A DNA stretch of 64,000 nt from Albirhodobacter sp048262715 (GCA_048262715.1 JBLXEV010000001.1:248001-312000), one strand, 5' to 3'. Positions 15,186-22,870 are shown, counted from the first letter of the stretch. The notes: a model not told the origin generated them from the letters alone. Program-made: numbers and translations.

Positions 15186-15208
15186 CCCCGCCCAGTGCGG
15201 GGTTTTTT
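15186..15208 (+). terminator. Rho-independent terminator ending the cI/cargo transcript
   Basis: CCCCGC, a five-base loop, GCGGGG, then TTTTTT. A textbook intrinsic terminator 29 bases after the small acidic gene and before the second operator pair. It isolates lysogenic transcription from the rightward early operon. Confidence 0.85.
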
Positions 15209-15258
15209 CGTTTCTATTCTAGCGCTTGCCTTCCACATCGGCTTTTGCAACGATTTTT

Positions 15259-15306
15259 TATCCTCTATCGCGGATATAATGCTTGCACTGTCCTCAAAAG
15301 AGGATA
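15259..15306. promoter_or_regulatory. Two-site operator region and promoter of the rightward early operon
   Basis: Sites at 15259-15276 (TATCCTCTATCGCGGATA) and 15289-15306 (TGTCCTCAAAAGAGGATA) share the half-site of the three operators beside cro/cI. A perfect -10 box, TATAAT, lies at 15275-15280 between them and touches the first site; the -35 is weak. A repressor bound here would block the promoter, like the left operator of lambda. It lies about 50 bases before the first early gene. Confidence 0.75.
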
Positions 15307-15353
15307 TGTTGCTCCCATCGACAGCGACACGCTGAGACAATGGGAGACACCAC

Positions 15354-15668
15354 ATGAACGCCCTCACTCACCGCAGCTTCATCCCCGCATCGGTCACAGT
15401 CCAACTGTGCATCGAGAGCGCAGACCTGACGCTGGATATCTACGGGATCTATGAAGCCGATAGCGGATCGCTGGTGTCGCTCCTGATCGAAAGCAAGCCC
15501 GTCTCCGTGACGGATGCGGAGAAGGCCCTCGCCCTGCTCGGGATCGACGCGGGCAGCTGGTCCGATGACCTCGATGAAATCAAGCTCCACGCGGCTATCG
15601 ACGCCGCTGTGAGCGATGCGCTGGACGGATACGGGGATTATCTCCGCGACCTCCGCGACGACCGATAG
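15354..15668 (+). CDS. First gene of the rightward early operon, unknown function
   Basis: 104 residues, acidic, with GGGAGA upstream of the ATG. Middle segments LDIYGIYEADSGSLVSLLI and ALLGIDAGSWSDDL show no recognised motif. As the first gene under the operator-controlled promoter it is expressed immediately on induction, where phages often place anti-host or regulatory proteins. That is position-based inference. Confidence 0.65.
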   Translation: MNALTHRSFIPASVTVQLCIESADLTLDIYGIYEADSGSLVSLLIESKPVSVTDAEKALALLGIDAGSWSDDLDEIKLHAAIDAAVSDALDGYGDYLRDLRDDR

Positions 15669-15687
15669 GCGGCCCTCCCTCCGCCTC

Positions 15688-15728
15688 TGCCTCGGCCCCT
15701 CCTCCTCACACCACACAGGGCCGAGGCA
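15688..15728 (+). repeat. 11-bp perfect inverted repeat in the early leader region
   Basis: TGCCTCGGCCC and GGGCCGAGGCA are separated by 19 bases. It lies in the 161-base gap between the first and second early genes and has no T-run, so it is more likely an RNA structure (stability, antitermination or attenuation) than an intrinsic terminator. The rest of the gap shows no gene. Confidence 0.6.
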
Positions 15729-15829
15729 CCCCATAACCCCCGCCGCGCTGATGCATCGCCCGTCGCGCGGCCAACTCCCCCGGCGTTTGCTGCTCGCGGC
15801 GCTGGGGCCTTTATTCACAGGAGAATGAC

Positions 15830-15997
15830 ATGAAAGACGCCTTTTCCGATCTCCGCGCCCTGAACAACGAGATCCACGCGTTGATGAAGCGCGCCGCCGA
15901 TCTGGGCCAGCGCGAGATCGTCAAGCACCTGACCGCCGCACGGATCGAAAGCGACCGCGCCGTTGATAGCTTCCAGCATGAGGAACCCACGACATGA
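15830..15997 (+). CDS. Small helical phage protein, 55 residues
   Basis: MKDAFSDLRALNNEIHALMK then RAADLGQREIVKHLTAA; predicted all helix. AGGAGA sits five bases before the ATG and the stop overlaps the next start as ATGA, which supports translation. No family recognised. Confidence 0.6.
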   Translation: MKDAFSDLRALNNEIHALMKRAADLGQREIVKHLTAARIESDRAVDSFQHEEPTT

Positions 15998-16437
15998 CCG
16001 CCGAAGTCCTCCCCCTCTTCCCCCGCGATACCGAGGTCCAAGCCCGCAAGGTGGCGCTTCGTGTCCGCGATCACAGCAGATCTGGCCTGCGCAAAGCGCT
16101 CTGCGTCCTGTCCAGCGATGATCAGCGGGACGCGCTCTATGTGGGCCTGATCCTCGCCGAGCTGGACCGCCGCGAGCAGGCCACGGCATCAGCTACCGCA
16201 CTGGCGCGCCAGATGATCTCGCAGGCCACTCCGGTTGAGCCGCGAGGGTTTGAGGCAGCGATCATCACGGCCCCCGCACCACAGCCCGCACCGCGCAGCG
16301 CTGGCTTGCGTGACGCCCTGACCGCCGCCGTTGTGGCTGGCGCTCTGGCTCTGGCGCTGGTGTTCGGCACCTCGGCTGCGGCCAAGGCTCGGGCTGATGT
16401 GGCGATGTATGATCGGATGCAGGGGGTGGCGCGGTGA
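15994..16437 (+). CDS. Phage protein with one C-terminal membrane segment
   Basis: 147 residues. The N-terminal 75 are soluble and basic; LTAAVVAGALALALVFG around residues 110-127 is a membrane segment, leaving a short tail. No named family. ATGA overlap upstream and GTGA overlap downstream place it in the coupled early chain. Confidence 0.6.
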   Translation: MTAEVLPLFPRDTEVQARKVALRVRDHSRSGLRKALCVLSSDDQRDALYVGLILAELDRREQATASATALARQMISQATPVEPRGFEAAIITAPAPQPAPRSAGLRDALTAAVVAGALALALVFGTSAAAKARADVAMYDRMQGVAR

Positions 16438-16811
16438 TCCGCAGGCCAACCCCCACCGCCAAGCTATTCGCATGGTGGAAGGCGGCAACAGAAGGCAGAG
16501 CCGCGCCGCGCCACGATGGATTGCCGGAATGCGGCTTCTACAAGAGGAAGCTGGTCAAAGGCGGCCCGTGGGTTCCGGTCAAGATCTTTATAGAGCGCGT
16601 GATTGACCCTGAGACCGGAGAGCTGACCGAGCCGGAACGCTTCGCGTGCATCGTCGACGGTGTCCGCAGATCGGCAGAGGCGCAATGGACGTACCTCACG
16701 CCGATCACCCGCGCCGAATTCCAAACACTTACGGAGCTGGGCGAAAGCCTCCCTGAAATGGCCGCCACAATGGTGCGCATCGATCTTACCGAAAGGGCAA
16801 TGAGACCATGA
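16434..16811 (+). CDS. Phage protein of unknown function, 125 residues
   Basis: GTG start overlapping the upstream stop as GTGA. FYKRKLVKGGPWVPVKIF then DPETGELTEPERFACIVDG look like a compact beta-rich domain also seen in other alphaproteobacterial phages, but I do not know its function. It lies just before the recombination genes. Confidence 0.6.
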   Translation: MIRRPTPTAKLFAWWKAATEGRAAPRHDGLPECGFYKRKLVKGGPWVPVKIFIERVIDPETGELTEPERFACIVDGVRRSAEAQWTYLTPITRAEFQTLTELGESLPEMAATMVRIDLTERAMRP

Positions 16812-17557
16812 ACGACATGACACACGCTGGTATCGGCCACAACGGACCGCCTGCGGCTTCAATCCCTGCCGTACCCGCAGAGATGCTTGAGAAGGTTCAG
16901 AATTTCAGCGCTACCGCTGGCGAATGGCTCGATCTCAAGGAGATTGACAACGAGGCGCGCGCCGTGCGCTGCACTGACTTCTTGTCTGGCGCAAAGGGCC
17001 TTCTCTCGTTGATTGATGACGAGCGCAAGCGGCAGAAGAAGCCGCACGACGACGCAGCAAAGGCCGTTCAGGACGCTTTCCGCAAGTCGATCGATACCGT
17101 TGATTTTGCCATCAAGCGCGTTGGGCTGATCCAGACTGCGTGGCTCAAGGCTGAAAAAGCACGCGCAGAAGAGCGCAAGCGCCAAGAAAAGCGAGATGCT
17201 GATGAGAAGGCGCGTCAGGCTGACCGCGCCGCACGTGAGGCCGAGGCCCGCAATGACGTGGCTGGAATCGCCGCCGCACAGGCCGCGCAGAAAGATGCCG
17301 CGAAAGAAGTAAAGGCCGCCGCCACACCCGTGAAGGCGCGGGCCGGATCCGCAACCGGCGCGGGCCGCACAATCAGCCTGCGCACCACATGGTTTGCCGA
17401 TGTGCAGAACATCAATCACGCCTTCGTAGCCTATCGGGAACACCCCGAGGTGCGCGCCCTCTTAGAGCGCCTTGCAACCGCAGATGTGCGCTCGCAGGGC
17501 GGCGAAAAGACCGCGCCGCAAGGCTTCACCCTCCGCAAAGAAGAGAAAGCAGCATGA
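16808..17557 (+). CDS. Coiled-coil phage protein upstream of RecT
   Basis: 249 residues. Residues about 110-180 are a highly charged Ala/Glu/Lys/Arg coiled coil (AEERKRQEKRDADEKARQAD), the C-terminal part is globular (SLRTTWFADVQNINHAFVAY). It is coupled to recT by an ATGA overlap. In other phages a protein of this build commonly sits beside RecT, so it may be a recombination partner. No nuclease motif is visible. Function unknown. Confidence 0.65.
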   Translation: MNDMTHAGIGHNGPPAASIPAVPAEMLEKVQNFSATAGEWLDLKEIDNEARAVRCTDFLSGAKGLLSLIDDERKRQKKPHDDAAKAVQDAFRKSIDTVDFAIKRVGLIQTAWLKAEKARAEERKRQEKRDADEKARQADRAAREAEARNDVAGIAAAQAAQKDAAKEVKAAATPVKARAGSATGAGRTISLRTTWFADVQNINHAFVAYREHPEVRALLERLATADVRSQGGEKTAPQGFTLRKEEKAA

Positions 17558-18621
17558 ACGCTCCTGTTTTGAAATTGAACCAAGCCCCGCTCCGTCAGGT
17601 GGATAATGTCAAAGGCCTGCTGATGAATGCACAGGCCCGCGATCAACTTGCAGCCGTTGCGGCAAAACATATGAACCCCGAACGCATGATGCGCGTGGTG
17701 GCGAATGCGATCCGCACGACGCCGAAGCTTGGGCAGTGCGAGCCTATGAGCTTCCTTGGCGCGCTGATGCAATGCGCAAGCCTTGGCCTCGAGCCAAACA
17801 CCATCCTCGGCCACGCCTACATGATCCCGTTCGAGAACCGCCGCAAAGGCGTTGTCGAGGTGCAGGTGGTCGTTGGCTACAAGGGTCTGATCGACCTTGC
17901 GCGCCGCTCCGGTCACATCACGAGCCTTTCGGCCAACATCCATTACAGCGATGATGAACTCTGGATTTACGAGGAAGGCACAGAGGCGCAATTGCGTCAT
18001 CGCCCAGGTCCGCAATCCGGTGAAAAGCTCCACGCCTACGCCATCGCCAAATTCAAGGACGGTGGCCACGCCTATGTTGTTCTGCCTTGGGCGCACATCT
18101 TGCGTATTCGCGATGCCTCGCAGGGTTACCAGACAGCCAAGAAGTACGGGAAGAAAGACAGCCCTTGGATGGCTTACGAGGATGAAATGGCGAAGAAGAC
18201 CGCCGTTCGCGCCCTGTCAAAATACCTCCCCCTTTCCGTCGAATTCATGGATGCGGTCCAGATCGACGAAACGAGCGCCGATTACCGCGGCTTCGCGCTG
18301 GACCCGACGCAGGGCGTGGCGATGAACGATGAGCCAGACGAGATCGAAGAAGCCGAGATCGAGGCCGATCCAGTGGTGGAGAACACCGCCCGCGCCGAGG
18401 CCAAGGCAGAGCCGAAGAAGCAGGTTCAGAAGGCTGATGAGCTTCCCGCAGCATCCCCCGACTGGCAAAGCCTTGTGAGCCGGATCGCTGGCGATCTTCT
18501 GGACGGCGCAAAGGCCGATGAGCTTCGCGAGACCTTCGCCGACCAGATCGAGCAGATGAAGGTGGAAGCGCCTGAAATGCACGCAAATCTTGAGGCCGAA
18601 TTCGCCTCTTACACCGAATAA
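17554..18621 (+). CDS. recT: RecT single-strand annealing protein
   Basis: 355 residues from the ATG at 17554, overlapping the previous stop. The RecT core is plain: MSFLGALMQCASLGLEPN, then HAYMIPFENRRKGVVEVQVV and GYKGLIDLARRSGHI, with the later KKTAVRALSKYLPLS. RecT coats single-stranded DNA and anneals it to complementary strands in phage recombination. The C-terminus (from about 260) is a Glu/Ala-rich tail that may bind partner proteins. The usual RecE exonuclease is not next to it. Confidence 0.93.
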   Translation: MNAPVLKLNQAPLRQVDNVKGLLMNAQARDQLAAVAAKHMNPERMMRVVANAIRTTPKLGQCEPMSFLGALMQCASLGLEPNTILGHAYMIPFENRRKGVVEVQVVVGYKGLIDLARRSGHITSLSANIHYSDDELWIYEEGTEAQLRHRPGPQSGEKLHAYAIAKFKDGGHAYVVLPWAHILRIRDASQGYQTAKKYGKKDSPWMAYEDEMAKKTAVRALSKYLPLSVEFMDAVQIDETSADYRGFALDPTQGVAMNDEPDEIEEAEIEADPVVENTARAEAKAEPKKQVQKADELPAASPDWQSLVSRIAGDLLDGAKADELRETFADQIEQMKVEAPEMHANLEAEFASYTE

Positions 18622-18642
18622 GGGGCCGCATGGTGCAGCCTC

Positions 18643-18674
18643 GGGCGGCGGTGTTTTCAACGGGCCCGCCGCCC
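18643..18674 (+). repeat. Hairpin between recT and the GapR-like gene
   Basis: GGGCGGCGG and CCGCCGCCC form a perfect 9-bp stem with a 14-base loop, with no T-run. It lies where the chain of overlapping starts and stops is broken, so it may tune RNA stability or translation of the downstream gene. Confidence 0.55.
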
Positions 18675-18695
18675 AGCCAAACAAGGGAGACGATC

Positions 18696-19334
18696 ATGGC
18701 CGGAGCATCCGCCACTTGCATTCGAGACCACCTAGGCGGCGGCGATGCCGATGGAAGCTATCCGCATGATGCAGGAGATTTTGGACGCTGTGAGGCGATG
18801 CTCGCATCCAGTTCCGATCTCGCCGCAAAATTCGAGCAGATGGCAGACCTGAATGCCTATTGGCGCGCCCTCGTCCCGCGCTGGCCGGAAATCGTGGCAG
18901 CGGCACCGGAGGCACGCAGCGAGATCATCGCGTCAATAGTCGGGCCAATTGAGGCAATCGACCCAGAATGCGGCCGCATGGGATCAGCGCTGGTGCGGAT
19001 TGGCGGAAAGGTAACATTCCAGGGCGAGGGCGCCCCCAAAAAGAAGGGACGAACACCTATGAAAGACGATCCCGATTTTCGCAAACACAACCAGCACGCC
19101 TACAGCGTCACAGCCGACGAGCTCCGACAGTTCATCGAGCAGTGGGAGCACCTCGAGGCCGAGAAAAAGGACATTGCGGCGCAGCAGAAGGACATCATGT
19201 CTGAGGCCAAGAGTCGCGGATACGACACAAAGGGCATCAGGAAGGTCATCGCCCTACGCAAGCGCGACAAGGACGATATCGCCGAGGAAGAGGCGATCTT
19301 AGAGCTCTATAAAACCGCGCTCGGAATGGGCTGA
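18696..19334 (+). CDS. Phage protein with C-terminal GapR-like (DUF2312) domain
   Basis: 212 residues from the ATG at 18696 (AGGGAGA upstream). Residues 122-211 match GapR/DUF2312: SVTADELRQFIEQWEHLEAE then SRGYDTKGIRKVIALRKRDK and EEEAILELYKTALGM. Bacterial GapR is an approximately 90-residue nucleoid protein that binds overtwisted, AT-rich DNA ahead of replication and transcription. The N-terminal 120 residues (YWRALVPRWPEI) are a separate phage domain. An internal ATG at 19059 preceded by AAGGGA could also make a free-standing 91-residue GapR. Confidence 0.8.
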   Translation: MAGASATCIRDHLGGGDADGSYPHDAGDFGRCEAMLASSSDLAAKFEQMADLNAYWRALVPRWPEIVAAAPEARSEIIASIVGPIEAIDPECGRMGSALVRIGGKVTFQGEGAPKKKGRTPMKDDPDFRKHNQHAYSVTADELRQFIEQWEHLEAEKKDIAAQQKDIMSEAKSRGYDTKGIRKVIALRKRDKDDIAEEEAILELYKTALGMG

Positions 19335-19395
19335 CCTCCGGTGTCTGCCCCCACGCGGGGCGGCATCCCGAGAGACAGCAAACAGGAGAGAGAAC

Positions 19396-19632
19396 ATGAC
19401 GCCATGCCCATATTGCGGATCAGACACTCGCCTAAGCAAGTATTCCAAACGGATCGGAAAGGCCGCGCCGCATATTTTTCAAACGGCGCAGGTGAAATGC
19501 AAGAGGGCCTCTTGCGGTATGTCTGGGCCTCTATTCAAGGGTGAAAACTGCAACATCAAGGCCATCCGGCATTGGGATGGATGCCACTTCCACCCGACGA
19601 TGCGAAAATCTCAAGCGCCGATAGCCCCATGA
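19396..19632 (+). CDS. Zinc-ribbon phage protein (Lar-like)
   Basis: 78 residues. CPYCGSDTRLSKY at the start and a later CKRASCGMSGP give two zinc-binding Cys pairs, and ...AIRHWD resembles the end of Lar-type restriction-alleviation proteins. AGGAGAGAG precedes the ATG. A role in countering host restriction is suggested by family likeness only. It is coupled by ATGA to a tiny membrane peptide. Confidence 0.6.
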   Translation: MTPCPYCGSDTRLSKYSKRIGKAAPHIFQTAQVKCKRASCGMSGPLFKGENCNIKAIRHWDGCHFHPTMRKSQAPIAP

Positions 19633-19712
19633 CAACCGCCCTCCTCATCCCCGCCATCGCCATCGTCGCGGCCCTGTTCGTCGCTCTCATTCTGATTGGA
19701 CCTGACCAATGA
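19629..19712 (+). CDS. 27-residue membrane peptide
   Basis: MTTALLIPAIAIVAALFVAL and seven more residues: essentially one membrane helix. It overlaps the stop of the gene before and the start of the gene after by ATGA, so ribosomes would pass through it. Function unknown. Confidence 0.5.
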   Translation: MTTALLIPAIAIVAALFVALILIGPDQ

Positions 19713-19963
19713 GCCAGCCAGCCATCCCCTGCCCGATCTGTGACAACCCCAAGCTGGAAACAGAGGGCAAGACCCACGACACACGATTTGTGCGCTGCGA
19801 GGCTTGTGGTTTCGAGCTTCATCACTGCGGGCCAGACGCTCGCGTTCTGGCGATGAATGCCGCGCTTAAAGCTGTTCACGCGAGGCAGGCACTGGAGGCT
19901 GAGAACCGCATCCTACGCGGTCAGCTCGCCGCCGTGCTTGGGCCTAAGCGGGAGGTGGCGTGA
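19709..19963 (+). CDS. Zinc-ribbon phage protein (Lar-like), second copy
   Basis: 84 residues with CPICDNPKLE and VRCEACGFELHHCG, two CxxC pairs of a zinc ribbon, then a helical tail. It is similar in plan to the zinc-ribbon protein 300 bases upstream but not close in sequence. Lar-like assignment is tentative. Confidence 0.6.
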   Translation: MSQPAIPCPICDNPKLETEGKTHDTRFVRCEACGFELHHCGPDARVLAMNAALKAVHARQALEAENRILRGQLAAVLGPKREVA

Positions 19964-20646
19964 TGGCTGACAAACCAACCCTATTCTCCGCGCCGATGGT
20001 GCGCGCCCTGCTCGATGGCCGGAAGACCCAGACGCGGCGGGTTATCAAAGATCGTGGGGACTTGCCGGAGTTTTGCGCGGGTCGTCACGACGATAAAAAC
20101 GACCCGTCAAACTATGGGTGGGAGGATTGCGAGCGTGGTGAGTGGATTACGCTCGACCAATTCCACAGCTATAACTTTGTTCCCATCGCCGTTGGAGACC
20201 GCCTTTGGGTGCGGGAGGCGCACAGCCTGCATAATGCCCACGGGACGGATCGAGATGATGACAGGCGCTGGGGGCCATGGGGCGGATTGCCTACGGCGTT
20301 AAGCCCTGACAAAGAGATGATCGCCTATTACCGCGAGGGCTTTGACCGCTGCGGCTTCAGTAGCTGGCGCCCCTCCATCCACATGCCACGCTGGGCCTCC
20401 CGCCTGACCCTAATCGTCACAGATGTGCGCGTGCAGAGGTTGCAGGATATCAGCCGCGGCGACGCGATGGCCGAGGGGTGCCCATTTGCCAATATGGCGG
20501 CCGGCCCAAACCCCTGCGATTGGTTCGCTGACCTTTGGGGCGAAATCAACGGCCCCGAGGCATGGGACGCAAACCCATGGGTGGCCGCGTATTCGTTCCG
20601 CGTGATCCGCGCGAACATCGATAGCGAGGACGCCGCCCATGGATGA
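19963..20646 (+). CDS. ASCH/PUA-like phage protein
   Basis: 227 residues. The opening ADKPTLFSAPMVRALLDGRK then TQTRRVIK and, later, VPIAVGDRLWVREAHS are typical of phage proteins with an ASCH-type (PUA-fold) domain, which may bind RNA or modified bases. GGAGG ends seven bases before the ATG at 19963; a GTG at 19960 is closer than ideal. The C-terminal IHMPRWASRLTLIVTDVRV segment is also characteristic. The exact function is unknown. Confidence 0.7.
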   Translation: MADKPTLFSAPMVRALLDGRKTQTRRVIKDRGDLPEFCAGRHDDKNDPSNYGWEDCERGEWITLDQFHSYNFVPIAVGDRLWVREAHSLHNAHGTDRDDDRRWGPWGGLPTALSPDKEMIAYYREGFDRCGFSSWRPSIHMPRWASRLTLIVTDVRVQRLQDISRGDAMAEGCPFANMAAGPNPCDWFADLWGEINGPEAWDANPWVAAYSFRVIRANIDSEDAAHG

Positions 20647-20818
20647 CCCCGACCGCCTCCCCCACCTCGCCCGCCTAGCCGAGACCCACGAACCGGACCT
20701 AATCCGCGCCGAGATCGAGGCGAAGGTCGCCGAATGGGCAAAACCGAAGCGTTCTAACGCCCTCTGGAAGATCGCGCCCCTGATGATCATCCTAGCTTCG
20801 CTTTGGTGGACGACATGA
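20639..20818 (+). CDS. Small protein with C-terminal membrane anchor, 59 residues
   Basis: An acidic helical N-terminus (MDDPDRLPHLARLAETHE) is followed by a membrane segment, IAPLMIILASLWW. It overlaps the previous gene by eight bases and the next by ATGA. Tail-anchored membrane protein of unknown function. Confidence 0.5.
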   Translation: MDDPDRLPHLARLAETHEPDLIRAEIEAKVAEWAKPKRSNALWKIAPLMIILASLWWTT

Positions 20819-20880
20819 CTGCTCTGATCGTGAGCGTGGTGCCGTGGCTGGGTTTTTTCAAACTGATTGGAGTGCTGTGA
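20815..20880 (+). CDS. 21-residue hydrophobic peptide
   Basis: MTALIVSVVPWLGFFKLIGV and Leu: one short hydrophobic helix. ATGA overlap upstream and TGATG overlap downstream suggest it is translated as part of the chain, perhaps mainly as a coupling device. Confidence 0.4.
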   Translation: MTALIVSVVPWLGFFKLIGVL

Positions 20881-21536
20881 TGCCAGCTTACCGTTCACCA
20901 GCCGAAGCGGAAATTCGCGAGCCTGTCGTCGCTAGACTGCGCGACCTCCTGCCGAATTGCCGGATCATCCACGAAATCCAATGCGCGACATGGGGGCCGA
21001 ACCGGATTGACGTGATGGCAGTCACGCCGGAGCGGATCGTTAGCGCGGAGATTAAAAGCTCACGGGACAAGATCGATCGCCTGCCCGCGCAGCTTTCCTC
21101 GATGCATGGGTGTTCACATCACGCAATCGCAGCACTCCACCGAAAGTTTTTCAAGATCGAGGCTAGCCCATTCGGGGGGCTGATGGTCACGGAGCCGGAA
21201 GAGGCGCGGATCGGGATGGTTTGGGGGTTTGATCTGCCGGAAAGCAAATTCGCAGAGCAATACCAGCGCCACGAACTTTCTCACCGCTACGAGAAGCACA
21301 TGATCAGCCCGCCAAGCGGCGCACTGGACATGCTGTGGCGCGAAGAGCTGCGGATCATAGCAGCGCGCAAGGCGCTCTCCACGAAGACCTCGCGCCTGAC
21401 CATGGAGGAGCTGCGCGATCTGATCATCTGGAACATGACAGGCAAGCAGGTCACGCGCGAGATTTGCGCCACCCTGCGCGCACGGAAATGCCCCGAAGCT
21501 GACCCGCAGATTTTCACTGATGATGAGGTGCTGTGA
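20880..21536 (+). CDS. PD-(D/E)XK-like nuclease-fold phage protein
   Basis: 218 residues from the ATG at 20880, which overlaps the upstream stop. EAEIREPVVARLRDLLP, then GPNRIDVMAVTPERIVSAEI followed directly by KSS, give the Glu ... Asp ... Glu-x-Lys arrangement of the PD-(D/E)XK nuclease fold. A C-terminal helical region (MEELRDLIIWNMTGKQVTRE) follows. It might serve as the exonuclease or endonuclease partner of RecT in this phage, but the motif evidence is modest and no biochemical role is known to me. Confidence 0.6.
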   Translation: MPAYRSPAEAEIREPVVARLRDLLPNCRIIHEIQCATWGPNRIDVMAVTPERIVSAEIKSSRDKIDRLPAQLSSMHGCSHHAIAALHRKFFKIEASPFGGLMVTEPEEARIGMVWGFDLPESKFAEQYQRHELSHRYEKHMISPPSGALDMLWREELRIIAARKALSTKTSRLTMEELRDLIIWNMTGKQVTREICATLRARKCPEADPQIFTDDEVL

Positions 21537-21874
21537 TGGAAGACCCGATTAAAGACAAGGCCGCGCTTGAGGCGAGGCTTGCCAGTATCCAAAAGCAAAT
21601 ATCTGTAGTCGAATCCGGAACGAGACTTCGATTTGGTCATCCTGAGTTCTCCGCAGATCACGATACTGGACACAGGATTATAACCGATAATCACAAGCTG
21701 ATCGGCGTATCTCACGATCGAATGAAATCCTTCGCTTTGGACTGCCTGCGCGCTGCCGAGGTCGAAACGGAAGCCAAAATCCACGCACTGCGCTTTGAGA
21801 TCGTCCGGTTCGCGAATGAGCAACTGGCGCGGGTGAGCGCGGAGATTGCGCAGCACAACAAGGGGCGCATGTGA
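21536..21874 (+). CDS. Phage protein of unknown function, 112 residues
   Basis: Mostly helical; AALEARLASIQKQISVVE at the start and EIVRFANEQLARVSAEIA at the end suggest two coiled-coil helices. ATG at 21536 in a TGATG overlap with the previous stop (a GTG three bases earlier is possible). No family recognised. Confidence 0.55.
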   Translation: MEDPIKDKAALEARLASIQKQISVVESGTRLRFGHPEFSADHDTGHRIITDNHKLIGVSHDRMKSFALDCLRAAEVETEAKIHALRFEIVRFANEQLARVSAEIAQHNKGRM

Positions 21875-22407
21875 TGACCAAGGAAGTTGACGCTCTGCGC
21901 GGGTTTGCCCGCTTTGCACTAACGAATGATTATTGGGGGCCACGTCTCGCACGCTCCAAGCGCGGCGATTACGTCAAGGCCCGCCGCGCGGCGCAGGAGA
22001 TCAGAAAACTGCGCTCCGAACGTGACGACCATCGCGCAATGCTTATAAGCATTTCAGGAGAAAGGGACAGCGCGACAAGGGCACGAGACGAAGCTCTGGC
22101 CGCTCACCGTCACGAGCTTACCCAGAGGATGGCGGCAGAGGCCGAACGTGACGCCTTCCGCGCAGAGCTGAACCGCACACTGGGCGAGATCGAAAGCCTC
22201 AACGCGGAATGCGACTGCCGCCATACCGCCTCCACCCTGGCGCCTGACGAAGCCGCCATCCGCGCCGACGAGCGGGCGAAGGTGATCGCGGAGGCGTCAC
22301 ACATATGCGAGCTAGGGCAGGTTTATGAAAACTGGATCCTTACCTGCTGCCTCATTGCCGATCTCCACACCCCCGCCAGCCGTGCAATCGCGCAGGCCAC
22401 CCCATGA
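21874..22407 (+). CDS. Coiled-coil phage protein, 177 residues
   Basis: Long helical region with EIRKLRSERDDHRAMLISIS and EAERDAFRAELNRTLGEIES, plus a late Cys-rich ECDCRH. Start at 21874 in a TGATG overlap. Similar Arg/Glu/Ala coiled-coil proteins are frequent in phage early regions and have no assigned role. Confidence 0.55.
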   Translation: MTKEVDALRGFARFALTNDYWGPRLARSKRGDYVKARRAAQEIRKLRSERDDHRAMLISISGERDSATRARDEALAAHRHELTQRMAAEAERDAFRAELNRTLGEIESLNAECDCRHTASTLAPDEAAIRADERAKVIAEASHICELGQVYENWILTCCLIADLHTPASRAIAQATP

Positions 22408-22697
22408 CCTTCCACACCCCAATCACCGCGCAGACGGTCCACATCACCGACCATTTCCGCGCACGCTTCGCCGAGCGGATCGGCCCCGCTGATTGCGTTG
22501 ATCCCCTATGCGCCGAGATCAGGGCGGAGATCGAGCGCGGCGGCTCTGACCGCGTGCAGTATCTCGGGCGGCAGGGTCGCGCAGGCAGGCGGCGCGCAAC
22601 ATTGATCCATCACGGTGTCAGTATCGTGGTGGTGTTCCGGTCCGCGCATGACGTGTGGACGTTTATCACGGTCTATCGGCCGGAGGAGGAAGAGTGA
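22404..22697 (+). CDS. Phage protein of unknown function, 97 residues
   Basis: ITDHFRARFAERIGP, then LIHHGVSIVVVFRSAHDVWT and FITVYRP: a compact alpha/beta protein whose pattern (helix with ARFAERIG, then two beta strands) resembles small toxin-like or RelE-fold proteins found in phages. I cannot make a firm call. ATGA and GTGA overlaps at the two ends. Confidence 0.55.
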   Translation: MTFHTPITAQTVHITDHFRARFAERIGPADCVDPLCAEIRAEIERGGSDRVQYLGRQGRAGRRRATLIHHGVSIVVVFRSAHDVWTFITVYRPEEEE

Positions 22698-22870
22698 ACG
22701 CTTTCGGAAGATTTTGCACCAAGCGCAGGTGGGCCATGTGGGGTCTGGTATTTCCAATGCTGCTCGCGTTCTACCTCGCGTCCAGACTTCGCCAAGCCTT
22801 CACTTGGGGGTTTTTGGATGCTGTTGAGGAAATACAGCGCGCAATTAATGAACGGGAGCGTGACGCATGA
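22694..22870 (+). CDS. Small membrane protein, 58 residues
   Basis: GTG start overlapping the previous stop, preceded by GGAGGAGGAAGA. One membrane segment, WGLVFPMLLAFYLAS, with a basic N-terminus that predicts an N-in orientation, and a charged C-terminal helix. Function unknown. Confidence 0.55.
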   Translation: MNAFGRFCTKRRWAMWGLVFPMLLAFYLASRLRQAFTWGFLDAVEEIQRAINERERDA

